Below are positions 16,724 to 24,431 of a stretch of 64,000 nucleotides of DNA, piece by piece. Positions within the stretch are counted from its first letter, which is position 1, and each line of letters starts with the position of its first letter. The DNA comes from Sediminibacterium ginsengisoli (lineage in GTDB: Bacteria > Bacteroidota > Bacteroidia > Chitinophagales > Chitinophagaceae), in NCBI RefSeq assembly GCF_900167075.1, contig NZ_FUWH01000001.1, positions 434,001-498,000 of the forward strand, in the 5' to 3' direction. The notes below the pieces were generated by a model that ran no database searches, had not been told where the DNA came from, and saw only the letters and a list, made by a program, of their open reading frames with translations. A program made the position numbers and the translations under genes.

Positions 16724-17200
16724 ATGCAGCATAGTTTTTCCTACAATAAGAAGAAAGTCATACAGGCCTTGCGGTACCATTTTGTACAGAAACCTGAGAT
16801 CAGGATCCTGATGATCCTGGTAAATGTATTCGCTATTGTGGCGGCTGTCCTGTTCTATACCAAAAAGATCCGCCCGGAGCCATTCCTGCTGGGTTCACTG
16901 ATCTGGCTGGGGATGATGGCCACATTCTGGTATTTCCTGCCCAACAGTATTTACAAGAAAGCCAGCACCTTCCGCGATGCGTTTATCATAACCTTCGATG
17001 AATCGGAAGTGAGACTGGAAAACGAAAGGGGCTTTGTGGAATGGCAATGGGAGAAATTCAGCCGCTTTTTCGAAAGCCCGCATTTTTTCCACCTTTATTT
17101 CGACTCGAAATCGTTCTTTCTTGTACCCAAAGACGATATGCCCGATTCATTCAGGCATGAGCTTCGGGGAATGCTGAACCGAAAGATCAGTAAGAAATAA
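16724..17200 (+). CDS. YcxB-like membrane protein
   Basis: This 158-residue protein has two hydrophobic helices near residues 28-45 and 55-70, then a soluble C-terminal domain with the YcxB-like pattern 'IITFDESEVRLENERGFVEWQWEKF' (split: 'FDESEVRLEN', 'VEWQWEKFSRFFE') and 'FFLVPKDDMPD'. Such proteins are small inner-membrane proteins of unknown role. It has its own promoter-like site and is convergent with the acetyltransferase gene. Confidence 0.75.
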   Translation: MQHSFSYNKKKVIQALRYHFVQKPEIRILMILVNVFAIVAAVLFYTKKIRPEPFLLGSLIWLGMMATFWYFLPNSIYKKASTFRDAFIITFDESEVRLENERGFVEWQWEKFSRFFESPHFFHLYFDSKSFFLVPKDDMPDSFRHELRGMLNRKISKK

Positions 17201-17209
17201 ATAAAGTAA

Positions 17210-17644
17210 TTACAGGTTTTTGGACATTTCAAAGTGCGGGATGGTCACTTCTTCAAATTCTTCGCCGGATACCTGGTAACCCAGTTTTTCGTAGAAACCG
17301 ATGGCCGTATCGCGTGCATGCATGGTCATGCGGCGGTAATTCCTGTCGCGGGCAATATTCTCCGCAAACATCATCAGCACCCTGCCGATCCCTTTACCCT
17401 GTAACCCGGAATAAACGGCCATCTGCCTTAAACGGACGGTTTTAGGATCGCTTTCCGTGAGGATGCAGCAACCTTCCAGCTTATCATCGTCGAAACAGCC
17501 GATCAGGATATCGTCTTTTTCCTTTTCCAGGTCTTCCATGGTAAATACCAGCCCGAGAGGCTTGCGCAGCATCTGGTAACGCAATTCTACCATTTGCGCA
17601 TATTCAGGTGTTCCGTGGTCTATAATTTTAAGCGCCATAGACAT
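17210..17644 (-). CDS. GNAT family N-acetyltransferase
   Basis: The 144-residue protein has the single GNAT fold. The acetyl-CoA pyrophosphate loop is 'QGKGIGRVLM' (about 83-92), preceded by the beta-4 strand 'VRLRQMAVYSGL', and the C-terminal 'ARDTAIGFYEKLGYQVSGEEF' region is typical. The substrate (protein N-terminus, amine or metabolite) cannot be predicted. It overlaps nothing and is convergent with the YcxB-like gene 9 bases away. Confidence 0.82.
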   Translation of the reverse strand: MSMALKIIDHGTPEYAQMVELRYQMLRKPLGLVFTMEDLEKEKDDILIGCFDDDKLEGCCILTESDPKTVRLRQMAVYSGLQGKGIGRVLMMFAENIARDRNYRRMTMHARDTAIGFYEKLGYQVSGEEFEEVTIPHFEMSKNL

Positions 17645-17747
17645 TGAAAGTATGAAATTTAACGGGTATTCAGATCAAATGGGAGGGTATGATTTTTGAA
17701 GAATAACCTGAAAATGAAGGCTGTGAAAACAAAAGTGCGTTAAAATA

Positions 17748-17776
17748 TTGCTTATTTGACAAAAAGTATATTTTTG
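17748..17776 (+). promoter_or_regulatory. Promoter for acpP: TTG-N18-TATTTTTG
   Basis: TTG at 17748-17750 and TATTTTTG at 17769-17776 give the two Bacteroidota primary-sigma elements with 18-base spacing. The ATG of acpP is 25 bases downstream, leaving a short leader, as expected for a strongly expressed gene. Confidence 0.7.
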
Positions 17777-17800
17777 CGGCTGTAACAAAAACTTTTTACA

Positions 17801-18037
17801 ATGTCAGACATCGCAACAAGAGTAAAGAAAATCATAGTTGACAAGTTAGGAGTTGACGAGGCCGAAGTAACCAATGAGGCTTCTTTCACTAACGATCTCG
17901 GTGCCGATTCTTTGGATACCGTTGAGTTAATTATGGAATTCGAAAAAGAATTCAACATCTCTATCCCAGATGAGCAGGCTGAAACCATCACTACTGTTGG
18001 TCAGGCTGTTGCTTACCTCGGCGAGCACGCAAAGTAA
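17801..18037 (+). CDS. acpP: Acyl carrier protein
   Basis: AcpP carries growing acyl chains on a phosphopantetheine arm during fatty acid synthesis. The 78-residue acidic protein has the DSL motif '[13 protein letters not shown]' with Ser37 as attachment site. Order acpP-fabF-rnc is a common conserved gene order. The leader has a good promoter and a 13-bp hairpin lies between it and fabF. Confidence 0.97.
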   Translation: MSDIATRVKKIIVDKLGVDEAEVTNEASFTNDLGADSLDTVELIMEFEKEFNISIPDEQAETITTVGQAVAYLGEHAK

Positions 18038-18063
18038 GAATCCACGCTATTAAAGGAATAATT

Positions 18064-18106
18064 TAATCCGCCTTTCTGCGGCACACAAGGCCCGAAAGGC
18101 GGATTA
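18064..18106 (+). other. 13-bp perfect inverted repeat in the acpP-fabF gap
   Basis: TAATCCGCCTTTC (18064-18076) pairs perfectly with GAAAGGCGGATTA (18094-18106) across a 17-base loop. No T-run follows, so it is not a standard terminator. It may stabilise the short acpP mRNA, attenuate readthrough into fabF, or be processed. Confidence 0.7.
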
Positions 18107-18126
18107 TCACTTAAACAGGTTATCAG

Positions 18127-19380
18127 ATGCAATTAAAACGAGTTGTTGTTACAGGAATCGGTACACTTACGCCTATCGGGAACAATCTCAATGACTACTG
18201 GAGTAATCTCATCAACGGAGTATCCGGAGCTGCTAACATCACTTTATTTGATGCATCTAAATTCAAAACCCGTTTTGCATGTGAAATCAAAGGCTTTGAT
18301 CCTACCCAGTTCATGGACAGGAAGGAAGCCCGTAAATTAGACCGTTTTGCGCAACTGGCGGTTGTTGCCAGCGATATGGCTGTAGCCGACGCTGGTATCA
18401 GCACCGAAAATGTGGATGTGGACCGTGTAGGGGTAATCTTCGCCAGTGGTATCGGCGGACTGACCACTTTCCAGGAAGAAGTGATCAGTTTTGCAAAAGG
18501 AGACGGTACCCCCCGTTTCAACCCTTTCTTTATTCCTAAAATGATCCTTGATATTGCAGCCGGACAGATCTCTATGCGTCATGGTTTCCGCGGCCCTAAT
18601 TTCGCCGTGGTAAGTGCCTGCGCATCGAGCACCAACGGTATCATATCTGCGGTAGATAATATCCGCCTGGGAAAGGCTGATATTATCCTCAGCGGCGGAT
18701 CAGAAGCTGTGATCAGCGAAGCCGGTCTCGGCGGGTTCAATTCCATGAAAGCGATGAGCGAAAGGAATGACGATCCTGCAACTGCAAGCCGCCCTTACGA
18801 TAAAGACCGTGATGGTTTTGTAATGGGTGAAGCAGCAGGCGTACTGGTTCTGGAAGAATACGAGCACGCGATCAAACGCGGAGCAAAGATCTATTGTGAG
18901 ATCGCAGGCGGCGGCGCAACTGCCGATGCGTATCACCTTACCGCACCGCATCCGGACGGCCTCGGCGCACGCAATGTAATGCTCGCAGCCCTGAAAGATG
19001 CAGGTATGAAACCGGAAGAGATCGATTACATCAATACACACGGCACTTCAACACCACTCGGAGATGGCGCGGAAGTAAAAGCAATCACCGAAGTATTCGG
19101 CGAACATGCATACAAACTGAACATCAGTTCCACCAAATCCATGACGGGCCATTGCCTGGGTGCAGCCGGTGTTATCGAAGCCATTGCATGTATCCAGAGT
19201 GTGATCCATGACATTGTGCCCCCAACCATCAATCACTTTACAGACGACCCCGAACTCGATCCTAAATTGAACTTCACTTTTAACAAGGCACAGAAAAGAA
19301 CAGTGAACGCTGCCTTAAGTAATACTTTCGGATTTGGCGGACACAATGCCTGTGTTATTGTAAAAAAATACGTAGCTTAA
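18127..19380 (+). CDS. fabF: 3-oxoacyl-ACP synthase II
   Basis: FabF elongates acyl-ACP with malonyl-ACP in type II fatty acid synthesis. The 417-residue thiolase-fold enzyme has the Cys nucleophile in 'VSACASSTNGI' and the two His residues in 'NTHGTSTPLGD' and 'SMTGHCLGAAG', plus the closing 'SNTFGFGGHNACVIV'. Length and motifs are normal. The rnc start follows 4 bases after its stop. Confidence 0.97.
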   Translation: MQLKRVVVTGIGTLTPIGNNLNDYWSNLINGVSGAANITLFDASKFKTRFACEIKGFDPTQFMDRKEARKLDRFAQLAVVASDMAVADAGISTENVDVDRVGVIFASGIGGLTTFQEEVISFAKGDGTPRFNPFFIPKMILDIAAGQISMRHGFRGPNFAVVSACASSTNGIISAVDNIRLGKADIILSGGSEAVISEAGLGGFNSMKAMSERNDDPATASRPYDKDRDGFVMGEAAGVLVLEEYEHAIKRGAKIYCEIAGGGATADAYHLTAPHPDGLGARNVMLAALKDAGMKPEEIDYINTHGTSTPLGDGAEVKAITEVFGEHAYKLNISSTKSMTGHCLGAAGVIEAIACIQSVIHDIVPPTINHFTDDPELDPKLNFTFNKAQKRTVNAALSNTFGFGGHNACVIVKKYVA

Positions 19381-19384
19381 GGGT

Positions 19385-20098
19385 GTGCAATTAATCAATA
19401 ACTTATTCGGGCGGTCGCAAGGCGATTCCTCTTTCGAAAAGCAACTGAAAAATGTACTGGGATTAAAACCAGGCAATGCGGCGCTTTACCGTACCGCACT
19501 CAGTCACCGTTCCGTTAAGGAAACCCCGGATGAGAACAACGAAAGGCTCGAATACCTCGGCGATGCCGTATTGAGTGCGATCGTGGCCGATTATCTGTTC
19601 AAACGTTATCCCTATAAAGGTGAAGGCTTCCTCACCGAAATGCGCAGCAAAATGGTGAACCGCCAGCAGCTGAATGATATCGCATTGAAAATGGGCCTGC
19701 GCAAGCTTACCTTTTACAACAAGTTCGATAATTCCCTGAAAGGCAGCCAGATCTTCGGAAATACCCTGGAAGCAGTGGTTGGCGCAGTATACCTGGATAA
19801 GGGCTATACCAAAACACACCAGTGGGTACTGAAGCATATTGTAATTGCGCATATGTTTGTGGACGACCTGGAGCTGGTTGACATCAACCTCAAGAACAAA
19901 CTCATCGGCTGGGCCAGCAAAAACGGAAAAAGCCTCTCTTTCGATCTCGCAGATGAAAAAATGGAAGGCAGCCGCAGGCTCTTTACCATTAATGTGGTGA
20001 TCGATGGCCAGATGCTCGCACAGGGTAAGGGCTACAACAAAAAAGACGCCAGCCAGGCAGCAGCCCAGGTAGCGATCGAGAAGCTGGGAATCAGCTGA
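19385..20098 (+). CDS. rnc: Ribonuclease III
   Basis: Rnc cleaves double-stranded RNA in rRNA and mRNA processing. The 237-residue protein has the RNase III catalytic signature 'ERLEYLGDAVLSAIVADYL' near residues 53-71, the second acidic site 'TLEAVVGAVYLDKGY', and a C-terminal dsRNA-binding domain ending 'GYNKKDASQAAAQVAIEKLG'. The start is GTG at 19385, right after the fabF stop, with AAGGG overlapping the junction. Confidence 0.95.
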   Translation: MQLINNLFGRSQGDSSFEKQLKNVLGLKPGNAALYRTALSHRSVKETPDENNERLEYLGDAVLSAIVADYLFKRYPYKGEGFLTEMRSKMVNRQQLNDIALKMGLRKLTFYNKFDNSLKGSQIFGNTLEAVVGAVYLDKGYTKTHQWVLKHIVIAHMFVDDLELVDINLKNKLIGWASKNGKSLSFDLADEKMEGSRRLFTINVVIDGQMLAQGKGYNKKDASQAAAQVAIEKLGIS

Positions 20099-20101
20099 AT
20101 T

Positions 20102-20515
20102 CTATTCTTCGCCGGGTTTACTCTCCTGGCATAATTCAATCAGAACGCCGTTGGTGCCTTTGGGATGCAGGAAGCACACCAGTTTATTATCCGCTCCGGC
20201 TTTCGGTTCTTCATTGAGCAGTACAAAGCCTTCATTACGAAGTCGTTGCATTTCAGCACGGATATCGGCAACCTCAAAAGCAATATGATGCATGCCCTCG
20301 CCTTTTTTCTCCACGAACCTGGCGATCACGCCGTTTTCATCGGTACTTTCCAGTAATTCTATCTTGGTTTCACCTTTCTGAAAAAAGGCTGTTTTTACCT
20401 GTTCGCTGGCAACGGTTTCCGTTTTGTAGCAGGTTGTATCGAGCAGTTTTTCGAAGAGCGGAACGGAGGCAGATAAGCTCTTAACGGCGAGCCCTATATG
20501 TTCTATTTTATGCAT
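20102..20515 (-). CDS. mce: Methylmalonyl-CoA epimerase
   Basis: Mce interconverts the R and S forms of methylmalonyl-CoA in propionate metabolism. The 137-residue protein is a VOC-fold enzyme with paired beta-alpha-beta units: 'KIEHIGLAVKSL' (metal His6) and 'GMHHIAFEVADI' in the second half, 'TKIELLES' and the final 'GVLIELCQE' (metal Glu). No mutase gene is in the window. It is convergent with rnc, 3 bases apart. Confidence 0.9.
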   Translation of the reverse strand: MHKIEHIGLAVKSLSASVPLFEKLLDTTCYKTETVASEQVKTAFFQKGETKIELLESTDENGVIARFVEKKGEGMHHIAFEVADIRAEMQRLRNEGFVLLNEEPKAGADNKLVCFLHPKGTNGVLIELCQESKPGEE

Positions 20516-20596
20516 CAGTGTCTGTTTATGTAGTACCTTTACATTACAATTTTGGTAAAATACGCTGCATCGGCTGTAGCCGCCAAATTTATGCAG

Positions 20597-20604
20597 TATT
20601 TTTG
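20597..20604 (+). promoter_or_regulatory. Putative -7 element TATTTTTG before iscS
   Basis: A perfect TAnnTTTG octamer ends 38 bases before the chosen iscS ATG. The -33 box is not clear. It likely starts the isc transcript. Confidence 0.45.
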
Positions 20605-20642
20605 CCCTATTATCAGTATTAGTGTTTAAACTTTGTGAGGTT

Positions 20643-21860
20643 ATGTTGAAATTACCGATTTACCTGGATAACAATGCCACTACACCAATGGATCCGCGGG
20701 TGCTGGAAGCCATGCTGCCTTATTTTACGGAGCATTTCGGAAACGCAGCAAGCCGTAACCATTCCTTTGGCTGGGAGGCAGAAGAGGCCGTGGATTATGC
20801 GCGTGAACAGGTAGCTGCGCTGATCGGTGCAGATCCCAAAGAAATTATATTTACGTCGGGCGCAACAGAAGGCGATAACCTGGCTATCAAAGGTGTGTAT
20901 GAAATGTATGCTTCCAAGGGTAACCATATCATCACCTGCACCACGGAACATAAAGCGGTACTGGATACCTGCAAACATATTGAGCGCAGCGGCGGGGAGG
21001 TTACTTACCTCAACGTAAATGCTGAAGGTCTGATCGATCTGAAAGAACTGGAAGCAGCGATCAAACCGAATACCATCCTTATCGCGATCATGTACGCGAA
21101 CAACGAGATCGGCGTGATCCAGCCCATGAAAGAGATCAGCCAGATCGCACGCAAACATGGTGTGCTCTTCTTCTCCGATGCCACACAGGCAATCGGAAAA
21201 ATTCCGGTTGACGTGAATAAGGACGGCATCGACCTGATGGCTTTCACCGGGCATAAAATGTACGGTCCGAAAGGCGTTGGCGCTTTGTATGTGCGTCGTA
21301 AAAATCCACGTGTAAAAGTAACTGCACAAATGGATGGCGGCGGACATGAACGTGGTATGCGCAGCGGTACACTGAATGTGCCGGGCATTGTGGGTTTCGG
21401 TAAAGCATGCGAACTTGCAAGACTTGAAATGGCTGCCGATGCTGAAAGACTCGGCAAACTGCGCGATAAACTGGAGAATGCACTGATGCAGCTGGAAGAA
21501 GCGTATGTGAACGGAAGCCGCGAGCACCGTTTACCGCATGTGGCCAATATTTCTTTTAAATATGTGGAAGGAGAAGGACTGATGATGGGCTTTAACAAGA
21601 ATATCGCCCTCTCTTCAGGCTCTGCATGTACGTCTGCTTCGCTGGAGCCGAGCTATGTACTGAAGGCGCTTGGCCTGGGAGACGACCTGGCGCACAGCTC
21701 ACTGCGTTTCGGACTCGGCCGCTTCACTACGGAAGAGCAGATCGATTATACGATCAAAGCCGTAAGCGATACCGTTCTGAAACTGCGCGAGATGAGTCCG
21801 CTCTGGGAAATGTTCAAAGAAGGTGTGGATCTCGACAAGATCGAATGGGCGCACCATTAA
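20643..21860 (+). CDS. iscS: Cysteine desulfurase
   Basis: IscS takes sulfur from cysteine and passes it to IscU for Fe-S cluster assembly. The 405-residue PLP enzyme starts '[20 protein letters not shown]' and has the PLP Lys in '[11 protein letters not shown]', '[11 protein letters not shown]', and the active-site Cys loop '[10 protein letters not shown]'. I chose ATG at 20643 because the domain begins there; an in-frame GTG at 20622 would add seven residues. iscU and iscA follow, so the role is housekeeping Fe-S assembly rather than NifS-like. Confidence 0.95.
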   Translation: MLKLPIYLDNNATTPMDPRVLEAMLPYFTEHFGNAASRNHSFGWEAEEAVDYAREQVAALIGADPKEIIFTSGATEGDNLAIKGVYEMYASKGNHIITCTTEHKAVLDTCKHIERSGGEVTYLNVNAEGLIDLKELEAAIKPNTILIAIMYANNEIGVIQPMKEISQIARKHGVLFFSDATQAIGKIPVDVNKDGIDLMAFTGHKMYGPKGVGALYVRRKNPRVKVTAQMDGGGHERGMRSGTLNVPGIVGFGKACELARLEMAADAERLGKLRDKLENALMQLEEAYVNGSREHRLPHVANISFKYVEGEGLMMGFNKNIALSSGSACTSASLEPSYVLKALGLGDDLAHSSLRFGLGRFTTEEQIDYTIKAVSDTVLKLREMSPLWEMFKEGVDLDKIEWAHH

Positions 21861-21930
21861 AAATACAACCCGGTCCTGTTTACGGGGCAGCCGCCGGGTT
21901 TTAGCAATCCCGTAATAAAAAAGAACGATC

Positions 21931-22347
21931 ATGGCATATTCTGAAAAAGTAATAGATCATTACAGCAACCCCAAAAATGTGGGCACGCTGGATAAGGCAA
22001 AGAAGAATGTAGGTACCGGCCTGGTAGGTGCACCTGAATGCGGAGACGTAATGCGACTGCAGATTGAAGTGGATGAGACAGGGCTGATCACCGACGCCAA
22101 ATTCAAAACCTTTGGTTGTGGTTCGGCTATCGCTTCTTCGTCACTGGCCACAGAGTGGCTGAAAGGCAAAACGGTAGACCAGGCGGTGCAGATAGACAAT
22201 ATGGATCTGGTGGAAGAACTGAACCTGCCGCCGGTAAAGATCCACTGTTCTGTACTGGCAGAAGATGCCATCAAAGCAGCGATCAACGATTACCGTAAAA
22301 AGAACGGGCTGGAAGAGCTTGTTTTTGAAGAGAAGGGCGTTCACTAA
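21931..22347 (+). CDS. iscU: Fe-S cluster scaffold protein
   Basis: IscU holds nascent Fe-S clusters. The 138-residue protein keeps the three ligand cysteines in 'GAPECGDVM', 'FKTFGCGSAI' and 'PVKIHCSVLAED', and the Asp next to the first Cys. It lies 70 bases after iscS and 33 before iscA. No hscA, hscB or iscR is seen here. Confidence 0.96.
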   Translation: MAYSEKVIDHYSNPKNVGTLDKAKKNVGTGLVGAPECGDVMRLQIEVDETGLITDAKFKTFGCGSAIASSSLATEWLKGKTVDQAVQIDNMDLVEELNLPPVKIHCSVLAEDAIKAAINDYRKKNGLEELVFEEKGVH

Positions 22348-22380
22348 TTGTTATACTAGACATCATAAAAGGAGGTATTT

Positions 22381-22737
22381 ATGGCAGAAGTTGCAACAGA
22401 GAACAGCATTTATGTAACAGAGAAAGCAAAACAGAAAGTGCTGCAGCTGATGGAAGAAGCAGGCGTGACTGCAAATGACGGATATTTTCTGCGTGTAGGC
22501 GTTGTAGGAGGCGGATGTTCGGGGTTGAGCTACAAGATGGATTTCGACAACGAGATCAAACCGGCCGACCAGGTTTTTGAAGACAACGGTATTAAAGTGG
22601 TAACAGACCTGAAAAGCTTTCTGTACCTCGTTAATACAGAGCTTGATTTTTCAGACGGACTGAACGGCAAGGGGTTTTTCTTTAACAACCCCAATGCCAG
22701 CAGGAGCTGCGGTTGTGGAGAAAGTTTCGCAGTGTAA
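22381..22737 (+). CDS. iscA: IscA/HesB family iron-sulfur carrier
   Basis: This A-type carrier receives clusters from the scaffold and gives them to target proteins. The 118-residue protein has the three conserved cysteines: 'GGGCSGLSY' and the C-terminal 'SRSCGCGESFAV'. A good AGGAGG-like site ('aaaggaggta') lies just before the ATG. It ends the isc cluster and is followed by a terminator. It could equally be an ErpA-type protein. Confidence 0.93.
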   Translation: MAEVATENSIYVTEKAKQKVLQLMEEAGVTANDGYFLRVGVVGGGCSGLSYKMDFDNEIKPADQVFEDNGIKVVTDLKSFLYLVNTELDFSDGLNGKGFFFNNPNASRSCGCGESFAV

Positions 22738-22763
22738 CATAACAACTGAAGTAAAATCAAAAT

Positions 22764-22792
22764 AAAAGCCGGGCTTAATGCACCGGCTTTTT
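22764..22792 (+). terminator. Rho-independent terminator of the isc cluster
   Basis: AAAAGCCGG (22764-22772) pairs with CCGGCTTTT (22783-22791), followed by T residues. Confidence 0.85.
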
Positions 22793-22894
22793 GCTTAATA
22801 AAGAACCAACTATGAAGAGACCAACCGCGTGATGATCATTAAGAGGGTGTATAAATAAGTCCTGTGTAACGTGGCTGATCTTATCCTGCGGGGA

Positions 22895-22927
22895 TTACTG
22901 GTTTTTCTTCACTTCTTTCACTTCCTC
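22895..22927. repeat. 33-bp duplicate of the 3' end of the downstream repeat-protein gene
   Basis: These 33 bases match 23068-23100 (the last 11 codons with stop, minus strand) at 32 of 33 positions; the only change is the stop codon, TAA here and TAG in the gene. The two copies flank the 140-bp dispersed element directly. Confidence 0.9.
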
Positions 22928-23067
22928 TTCTCCCGCTGACGTCTCCCAAAGGGGACTCAGCGCAGCACGGACTTGCTATTTTTAAAGCCGCATATAGAGT
23001 TTAACCTTCAGACGGTGTGTCGCTCAGGCCGCTGGGCCTTGTCTTTGCGCCCGCGCTTCTTTGGCCT
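22928..23067 (-). repeat. Dispersed intergenic repeat element, copy A
   Basis: This 140-bp segment is related to 42000-42142 in the opposite orientation. Two blocks are conserved by my own count: 23018-23066 (46 of 49 identical) and 22933-22986 (50 of 54 identical). The middle is not conserved. It starts immediately after the stop codon of the minus-strand gene. The remaining non-coding part of the 22738-23067 gap holds only the isc terminator and the 33-bp duplicate. Peptides in several frames look alike between copies, but this follows from DNA similarity, and no start, ribosome site or consistent frame supports a gene. Confidence 0.9.
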
Positions 23068-23574
23068 CTACTGGTTTTTCTTCACTTCTTTCACTTCCTC
23101 ATCTTTGATAACTTTCGGCGGATCTTTTTTCATCTCTTTTACTTTTCCTTCTCTTGGCATCGGAGGCGGCGGTGGTGGTGCCTGCTGCGATACTTTAACT
23201 TTCGGATATTCTTTCACTCCATTTCCTTTTCCTTCCCTCGGCATTTGAGGCGGTGGAGGCGGAGCCTGCTGTGATACTTTAACTTTCGGATATTCTTTCA
23301 CTCCATTTCCTTTTCCCTCCCTCGGCATTGGGGGCGGCGGTGGCGGAGCCTGTTCAGATACTTTAACCTTTGGATATTCCTTCACTTCTCCGTCCTTCAC
23401 TACTTTCGGCGGCGTAAATTTCACCACTTCTATTTTCGGCGGGTCTTTCCTTACTTCTTTCACTTCATTATCTTTATCCCTGACCACTTTGGGCGGGGCT
23501 TTTTTCGTTTCCTGTGCATGGGAAAAAATGCCTGTCAGGAACAGGCTGCAGAACAAAAGACAGATCCTTTTCAT
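23068..23574 (-). CDS. Secreted proline-rich tandem-repeat protein, unknown function
   Basis: The 168-residue protein has a signal peptide ('ICLLFCSLFLTGIFSHAQ', cleavage near 20) and is otherwise low-complexity. Three near-identical 28-residue units start at residues 65, 93 and 121 with 'KEYPKVKVS', continue with a run of five or six prolines and end 'MPREGKGNGV' (the last is shortened). Flanking parts are rich in 'KDPPKV' and 'VKEVKK'. Such Lys/Pro/Val repeats suggest an extended periplasmic or surface spacer, but I do not recognise a family. I chose ATG at 23574 because the signal peptide begins there. Its last 33 bases are duplicated beyond the neighbouring repeat element. Confidence 0.7.
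   Translation of the reverse strand: MKRICLLFCSLFLTGIFSHAQETKKAPPKVVRDKDNEVKEVRKDPPKIEVVKFTPPKVVKDGEVKEYPKVKVSEQAPPPPPPMPREGKGNGVKEYPKVKVSQQAPPPPPQMPREGKGNGVKEYPKVKVSQQAPPPPPPMPREGKVKEMKKDPPKVIKDEEVKEVKKNQ
23260..23382 (-). repeat. Tandem 84-bp coding repeats inside the proline-rich gene
   Basis: The DNA encoding 'KEYPKVKVS...MPREGKGNGV' occurs in tandem with an 84-base period, with three copies spanning roughly 23143-23382. Only a few substitutions separate the copies, which points to recent expansion and likely length variation between strains. Confidence 0.75.
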
Positions 23575-23666
23575 AATGGTAGTTTTAAATAGGACGCGAA
23601 ATGTGATTATTTCCATAAAGTAGGCGATAAAAACCTTGCGACTTGGGCCGAATGACCAATAACATT

Positions 23667-23674
23667 TAGTTTTG
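23667..23674 (+). promoter_or_regulatory. Putative -7 element TAGTTTTG immediately before gldF
   Basis: A perfect TAnnTTTG octamer ends only 5 bases before the gldF ATG at 23680. A TTG at 23643-23645 is 21 bases upstream. Transcription would begin at or next to the start codon, implying a leaderless mRNA. Confidence 0.55.
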
Positions 23675-23679
23675 ATACC

Positions 23680-24402
23680 ATGTGGATGATCTGCAAAAAA
23701 GAATGGCAACAGTTTTTCAGCAGTCTTACGGGCTATATTGCCCTCGTTGTTTTCCTGCTGATCAACGGGTTACTCCTGTTTGTATTCCCCGACAGCAGTA
23801 TACTGGATTTCGGATATGCGTCGCTGGGTAGTTTTTTCAGCCTGGCGCCCTGGGTATTATTATTTTTAGTACCTACCATCACCATGCGCAGTTTTGCGGA
23901 TGAATACCGGGCAGGTACATTCGAGCTGCTTAAAACATTGCCGCTGAAGCCGGCGCAGATCGTATGGGGTAAATTCTTCGGCGCCCTGCTGATCGTTATC
24001 TGTGCCTTACTTCCTACTATCATCTATGCCATTTCGATACAGCAGCTCAGCGTAACAGGCGGTATCGATGTGGGTGCTACAGTGGGCAGCTATCTCGGGC
24101 TGGTATTACTGGGGGCAGTCTTTACTTCTGTCGGCATCTGTGCAAGCAGCTTTACCAACAATACAGTGGTTGCATTTATTGCCGGCGCATTCGTCTGCTT
24201 CCTGCTTTGCAGTGGTTTCGATGCCATCAGCAGGTTGCCTGTATTCAGGGCGGGAGCTGATTATTATATAGAGATGCTGGGGATCAATTTTCATTACCGC
24301 AGCATCAGCCGCGGTGTGATCGAAAGTAAAGACCTCGTTTATTTCACAGGTATTATTCTTTTATTCCTGCTGGTGACCCAGAAAAAACTGGCAGACCGTT
24401 AA
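23680..24402 (+). CDS. gldF: Gliding-motility ABC transporter permease GldF
   Basis: GldF is the membrane part of the GldAFG ABC transporter linked to gliding in Bacteroidota. The 240-residue protein has six hydrophobic segments and the ABC-2 permease pattern: 'SLTGYIALVVFLLINGLLLF', 'PTITMRSFADEYRAGTFELLKTLP' (in two pieces) and 'GKFFGALLIV'. I chose ATG at 23680 because relatives begin with Met-Trp; ATG at 23686 is possible. gldG follows 29 bases later. gldA (ATPase) is not in the window. Confidence 0.9.
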   Translation: MWMICKKEWQQFFSSLTGYIALVVFLLINGLLLFVFPDSSILDFGYASLGSFFSLAPWVLLFLVPTITMRSFADEYRAGTFELLKTLPLKPAQIVWGKFFGALLIVICALLPTIIYAISIQQLSVTGGIDVGATVGSYLGLVLLGAVFTSVGICASSFTNNTVVAFIAGAFVCFLLCSGFDAISRLPVFRAGADYYIEMLGINFHYRSISRGVIESKDLVYFTGIILLFLLVTQKKLADR

Positions 24403-24431
24403 AATGAAGACCGCAGGATAAACAAGATCAG

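Noticed and set aside
20652..21527. Minus-strand open frame opposite iscS
   Set aside because: His/Cys/Phe-rich shadow of a strongly conserved gene.
22973..23248. Possible small plus-strand protein over the dispersed repeat and proline-rich gene
   Set aside because: Similar peptides appear in more than one frame in both repeat copies, so the similarity is at DNA level; half of it is antisense to the proline-rich gene.
23143..23382. Tandem repeats considered as a CRISPR-like array
   Set aside because: The 84-base units are contiguous, in frame and encode the same peptide; there are no unique spacers.
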